Source of the DNA: Erysipelotrichaceae bacterium UBA4808 | GTDB taxonomy: Bacteria > Bacillota_I > Bacilli_A > Erysipelotrichales > Erysipelotrichaceae | DNA length: 9,740 nucleotides | Reading direction: 5' to 3' | Assembly: GCA_002402585.1 (NCBI GenBank) | Contig: DHGC01000099.1 | Span: 18,375 to 28,114 of the forward strand | Part shown: positions 7,442 through 9,740 of the stretch, piece after piece | How the letters are laid out: every line of letters starts with the position of its first letter | Position numbering within the stretch: position 1 is the stretch's first letter | Position numbers and translations under genes: made by a program | Notes under the pieces: model-generated | The model's database searches: none | What the model was told of the DNA's origin: nothing | Seen by the model: the letters and a program-made list of their open reading frames with translations, nothing else

Positions 7442-7469
7442 ATTCTAACACAAGCATCTAACGATGCAA
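7442..7469 (-). promoter_or_regulatory. Promoter of the HIRAN-like/zinc-ribbon operon
   Basis: On the minus strand, TGTTAGAAT (7450-7442) is a TAGAAT -10 with the extended TGn. TTGCAT (7469-7464) lies 16 bp upstream as a weak -35. Only 6 nt separate the -10 from the ATG at 7435, so the transcript probably begins at or beside the start codon. No Shine-Dalgarno is visible. Confidence 0.55.
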
Positions 7470-7492
7470 GCATGGACAAACTGTGGCATAAT
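7464..7492 (+). promoter_or_regulatory. Promoter of the helical-protein gene
   Basis: TGGCATAAT (7484-7492) is an extended -10. The -35 position at 17 bp is 7464-7469 (ATGCAA), the same six bases that serve as the -35 of the divergent promoter read on the other strand. Seven nucleotides lie between the -10 and the ATG at 7500, predicting a leaderless mRNA. The element closely matches the one before murI (TGG-YATAAT-ATT, same spacing). Confidence 0.55.
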
Positions 7493-7499
7493 ATTAAAG

Positions 7500-8210
7500 A
7501 TGGAAGAAAATAGCTATCAAATACAGATTCAATTGATTGAACAAAAGATAAATGAACACGCTTATGAAGAAGCTTTGGCTTTGGTTTTAGAAGAACTAAG
7601 CATGCCCTATATCCCGAAGCTCTATCACGAGCGTTTTTTAAGTCTGTATGAGCACTTGAATCAGGTTATGAAAAGTTCAAAAGTTACGCAAGCATTTTAC
7701 GATGATGAAGCATTGTTAAACTTATTGACTAAGGATGAACATGCTCAGCTTAAGGCTTTAGACCAACTCAGTCGTATGAATCTGAGAAACAAAAGTGATT
7801 TGATTCAATTGTTCTTTGATCGATTGAGCGATCCCATTCTATTAAGACTCTTGATTCGTATTCTCATCGAGCAACAACTCCATGATGAATTCATATGCAA
7901 AGATGAAGGTGTGGAATATCAAATCATTCCAGCATCCTTAGCTTTACCTGAAGAGGGGGATGGTTATCACGGTGCAGAACACTTAATCAAACTGTGGTGT
8001 GCGAAGAATCCATCCATGGAACGCTTATGTTTGGATCGATTGGTCTACATGGGTTTGGCGCAACTTCCACTCGTCTACGAGGAAGATGAAGGCGATGATC
8101 TCGCTTACGCCATCTTAGAAGATGTGGCTTCAAAACTGCTTGATCCTAGGGATTGGGAAAAGCTAAAAAGCCAATTATTTACAGGCGACAACGGCCTTAG
8201 CACTCATTAG
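7500..8210 (+). CDS. Unrecognised helical protein
   Basis: 236 residues from the ATG at 7500. The frame extends to an ATG at 7464, but those 12 extra codons cover the likely -10 box and have no ribosome binding site, so 7500 is preferred. The protein is rich in Leu, Glu, Asp and Gln and appears almost wholly alpha-helical. The spaced hydrophobic pattern (for example EQKINEHAYEEALALVLEEL near the N-terminus) recalls TPR-like helical repeats. No signal peptide, membrane segment or catalytic motif is seen, and the C-terminal third is acidic (EEDEGDD). I do not recognise the family; a DUF3196-type helical protein of Mollicutes relatives is a guess only. It is divergent from the membrane operon and directly precedes tig. 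Its last codons form the left arm of the CIRCE element, and no terminator separates it from tig, so some read-through is possible. Confidence 0.75.
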   Translation: MEENSYQIQIQLIEQKINEHAYEEALALVLEELSMPYIPKLYHERFLSLYEHLNQVMKSSKVTQAFYDDEALLNLLTKDEHAQLKALDQLSRMNLRNKSDLIQLFFDRLSDPILLRLLIRILIEQQLHDEFICKDEGVEYQIIPASLALPEEGDGYHGAEHLIKLWCAKNPSMERLCLDRLVYMGLAQLPLVYEEDEGDDLAYAILEDVASKLLDPRDWEKLKSQLFTGDNGLSTH

Positions 8211-8223
8211 TTGACAGTGCTAA
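8197..8223 (+). promoter_or_regulatory. CIRCE element (HrcA operator) before tig
   Basis: TTAGCACTC (8197-8205), a 9-bp spacer and CAGTGCTAA (8215-8223) match the CIRCE consensus TTAGCACTC-N9-GAGTGCTAA at 17 of 18 arm positions; only the first base of the right arm differs. It covers the whole -35 hexamer of the tig promoter, where bound HrcA would block RNA polymerase. The left arm overlaps the last codons of the upstream gene. Confidence 0.92.
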
Positions 8224-8238
8224 TAACTGTGTTATAAT
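8211..8238 (+). promoter_or_regulatory. Consensus sigma-A promoter of tig
   Basis: TTGACA (8211-8216) and TATAAT (8233-8238) are both perfect, spaced 16 bp apart, with an extended TG at 8230-8231. The expected start near 8245 gives a leader of about 17 nt. Such a strong promoter fits an abundant chaperone, with the overlapping CIRCE as the brake. Confidence 0.92.
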
Positions 8239-8250
8239 ATACAAGCAACA

Positions 8251-8257
8251 AGGAGGT
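8251..8257 (+). promoter_or_regulatory. Strong ribosome binding site of tig
   Basis: AGGAGGT with 4 nt before the ATG at 8262 is a near-full anti-Shine-Dalgarno complement. It fixes the tig start and contrasts with the missing Shine-Dalgarno of murI and the divergent pair. Confidence 0.9.
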
Positions 8258-8261
8258 CCTT

Positions 8262-9536
8262 ATGAAAACTACATGGACAATGATTGAAAAAACCAAAGGT
8301 GAATTACACGTCGAAATCGATGGTGAGAAATGGGAAACCGCTCAGAAGAAAGCGCTCAATAAGTTAGCGAAGAATGTACAGGTTCCTGGTTTTCGCAAGG
8401 GTAAGGCTCCTGAAGATATGGTCCGCAAACAAGTTACGGAACAAAACATCTTGATCGAAGCCGTTGAATCCATTGCACAAAGCGCATTGGAAGCAGGTTT
8501 GGATGAACAAAAATTGACACCGATCTCACGTCCTGAATTGGGCATTGATGCGGTAAGTAAAGAATCCGTAAATATGAAATTCACATTTGAAGTTTTAGGC
8601 GAAGTCAAATTGGGTGAATATAAGAACCTTGGTATCACCAAAGATATTCCAACCGTCACACCAGAAGAAATCGATGCCAAGTTGGAGGAATTGCGTGCGC
8701 AATTCGCTGAATTGGTTTTGAAAGAATCCGGCTTGGTTGAATTCAAGGATACAGCAGTCATTGATTTTGAAGGCTTTAAAGATGGGGTTGCGTTTGAAGG
8801 TGGCAAGGGTGAGAACTTCGCGCTTGAGATTGGTTCCGGATCATTCATACCTGGTTTCGAAGAAGCAATCATTGGTATGCAAAGTGGTGAAGAAAAAGAC
8901 ATCAATCTTACTTTCCCTGAAAACTATGGTGCAGAGCATTTGGCTGGACAAGACGTTGTCTTTAAGGTAAAAGTAAATGAAATCAAAGCGAAGCAATTAC
9001 CAGCTTTGAGTGATGAATTCGCAAAAGAAGTGAATCACCATGATGTGGATACGCTTGAAGGTTTGAAGGCTCATTTTGAAGAAGAATTATTGGAAAACAA
9101 GCAAACCAAAGCAAACCAAGACTTCGACAACGCATTGTTGACGAAAGTCATTGAAGGCAGTGAAATCGATGTGCCTCAAGTTTTGATCGATGATGAAACG
9201 CAAACCATGATGGAAGACTTCTCGAATCGTTTGTCCCAACAAGGCTTCTCCTTGAAACAATACACTGAAATCACAGGTCAAAGCACGGATGATCTTCGCA
9301 CGCAAATGCGCATTGATGCCGAAAGCAAGGTCAAAGTACGTTTGGTCTTGGATGCGGTCGCACAAGCGGAAGACATCAAAGTCTTGGCGGATGAAATCGA
9401 AAAAGAATACGTACAAATTGCCGAAGCATATCAAATGGATTTACCTAAGGTCAAGGAATTGGCTTCAGAAGCAACGATCGCTTACGATCTACGCTTACGT
9501 AAAGCTTATGACCTTATCCGTGAATCCAATCAATAG
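8262..9536 (+). CDS. tig: Trigger factor, ribosome-associated chaperone
   Basis: 424 residues, typical for trigger factor, which binds at the ribosomal exit tunnel, shields nascent chains and has prolyl isomerase activity. The N-terminal ribosome-binding domain carries the signature GFRKGKAP (43-50). An FKBP-type PPIase domain spans about 150-245, with VIDFEGFKDG around D168 and the FIPGFEEAIIGMQSGEEK segment. The rest (about 250-424) is the helical, charged substrate-cradling C-terminal domain. The start is fixed by a strong ribosome binding site. Control is unusual and readable: a consensus promoter covered by a CIRCE operator, so expression should rise on heat stress when HrcA lets go. Downstream is lon, separated by a small hairpin. 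In B. subtilis clpX and lonB lie between tig and lonA; here they do not. Confidence 0.98.
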   Translation: MKTTWTMIEKTKGELHVEIDGEKWETAQKKALNKLAKNVQVPGFRKGKAPEDMVRKQVTEQNILIEAVESIAQSALEAGLDEQKLTPISRPELGIDAVSKESVNMKFTFEVLGEVKLGEYKNLGITKDIPTVTPEEIDAKLEELRAQFAELVLKESGLVEFKDTAVIDFEGFKDGVAFEGGKGENFALEIGSGSFIPGFEEAIIGMQSGEEKDINLTFPENYGAEHLAGQDVVFKVKVNEIKAKQLPALSDEFAKEVNHHDVDTLEGLKAHFEEELLENKQTKANQDFDNALLTKVIEGSEIDVPQVLIDDETQTMMEDFSNRLSQQGFSLKQYTEITGQSTDDLRTQMRIDAESKVKVRLVLDAVAQAEDIKVLADEIEKEYVQIAEAYQMDLPKVKELASEATIAYDLRLRKAYDLIRESNQ

Positions 9537-9557
9537 ATAAGACGCTCAGCGTCTTAT
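9537..9557 (+). terminator. Intercistronic hairpin between tig and lon
   Basis: ATAAGACGC (9537-9545) and GCGTCTTAT (9549-9557) form a perfect 9-bp stem with a 3-nt loop, starting directly after the tig stop. The tail is TTCCTTC, not a clean T run, so it is probably a weak or partial terminator, or a processing or stability element, that lowers lon relative to tig. No separate promoter was seen before lon. Confidence 0.6.
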
Positions 9558-9565
9558 TCCTTCAT

Positions 9566-9573
9566 AAGGAGGT
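9566..9573 (+). promoter_or_regulatory. Strong ribosome binding site of lon
   Basis: AAGGAGGT with 4 nt before the ATG at 9578. It decides the lon start and is nearly the same as the tig site. Confidence 0.88.
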
Positions 9574-9577
9574 TAAG

Positions 9578-9740
9578 ATGGAGAAACTAGAATTAAATGT
9601 GCCTGTAATCGCAACGCGTGGCGTCCTGATCTTCCCAGGTCAAGATGTCATGATCGAAGTCGGACGGGATAAAAGCATCAATGCAGTAGAAGAAGCAATG
9701 GCTTACTTCGATGGCCAAGTGTTTATCGTAAGCCAAAAGG
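9578..9740 (+). CDS. lon: Lon protease, N-terminus only (3' partial)
   Basis: 54 codons are visible before the window ends. The protein begins with the LON substrate-recognition domain: LNVPVIATRGVLIFPGQDV matches the family pattern of a conserved Pro-Leu/Ile-Arg-Gly stretch followed by a Phe-Pro turn, and then VGRDKSINAVEEAM matches the conserved VGR-x-x-S-x-x-A-x-E-x-A segment. Lon is an ATP-dependent cytosolic serine protease with a Ser-Lys dyad; the AAA+ and protease domains lie beyond the window. The gene follows tig with a 41-nt gap containing a hairpin and no visible promoter. It is probably co-transcribed with tig and so comes under the same CIRCE/HrcA control. LonA versus a LonB-type variant cannot be settled from this fragment, though the soluble LON N-domain favours LonA. 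Confidence 0.9.
   Translation, partial: MEKLELNVPVIATRGVLIFPGQDVMIEVGRDKSINAVEEAMAYFDGQVFIVSQK

Noticed and set aside
7464..7499. Earlier ATG for the helical protein
   Set aside because: The extra codons overlap the extended -10 box, no Shine-Dalgarno precedes them, and the added residues do not resemble the rest of the protein.
8342..8905. 187-codon open frame on the minus strand opposite tig
   Set aside because: It lies wholly within trigger factor, is Ser/Pro-rich without domain signs, and has no promoter or ribosome binding site; it is a shadow of biased codon use.

Overview
The window comes from a low-to-mid-GC Gram-positive bacterium (Bacillota). Gene content and order fit this: a CvpA-family gene, mutS2, uvrC, glutamate racemase, a YfcE/YsnB-type phosphodiesterase, trigger factor and lon. 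In Bacillus subtilis the same set is spread over the yshB-mutSB, uvrC, racE-ysnB and tig-lon neighbourhood, with many extra genes between. The compaction, the CIRCE element in front of a protease/chaperone unit, and the CCA-encoding tRNA suggest an Erysipelotrichia-like or Mollicutes-related lineage. That placement is inference, not proof.

Layout. (1) 1-4662, plus strand: a tight unit of cvpA-like (5' end cut off), mutS2 and uvrC, with a 1-nt gap and then a 4-nt overlap. It combines a membrane protein, a MutS-family ATPase now linked to collided-ribosome rescue, and the UvrC excision nuclease. (2) 4655-6059, plus: murI (racemase for peptidoglycan D-Glu), overlapped by a YsnB/YfcE-like phosphodiesterase, then tRNA-Arg(UCU) with its own promoter and an intrinsic terminator. 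(3) 6066-7435, minus: a two-gene unit encoding a two-TM protein with an acidic, motif-repeating linker and a HIRAN-like C-terminal domain, followed by a two-TM zinc-ribbon protein. The unit ends in a terminator facing the tRNA terminator. (4) 7500-8210, plus: a helical protein of unknown function, divergent from region 3. (5) 8197-9740, plus: trigger factor behind a consensus sigma-A promoter overlapped by a near-perfect CIRCE (HrcA operator), then a hairpin and the start of lon.

Most genes are conserved housekeeping genes. The least ordinary signals are: the CIRCE on tig-lon; three genes (murI and the divergent pair) whose -10 elements lie 6-7 nt before the start codon with no Shine-Dalgarno, predicting leaderless mRNAs; a MutS2 Smr domain that has lost the LDLR motif; and the membrane-anchored HIRAN-like/zinc-ribbon pair with its repeated Thr-containing linker motifs. 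No mobile element, CRISPR array or rRNA was seen. No stretch over 300 bases lacks a gene.
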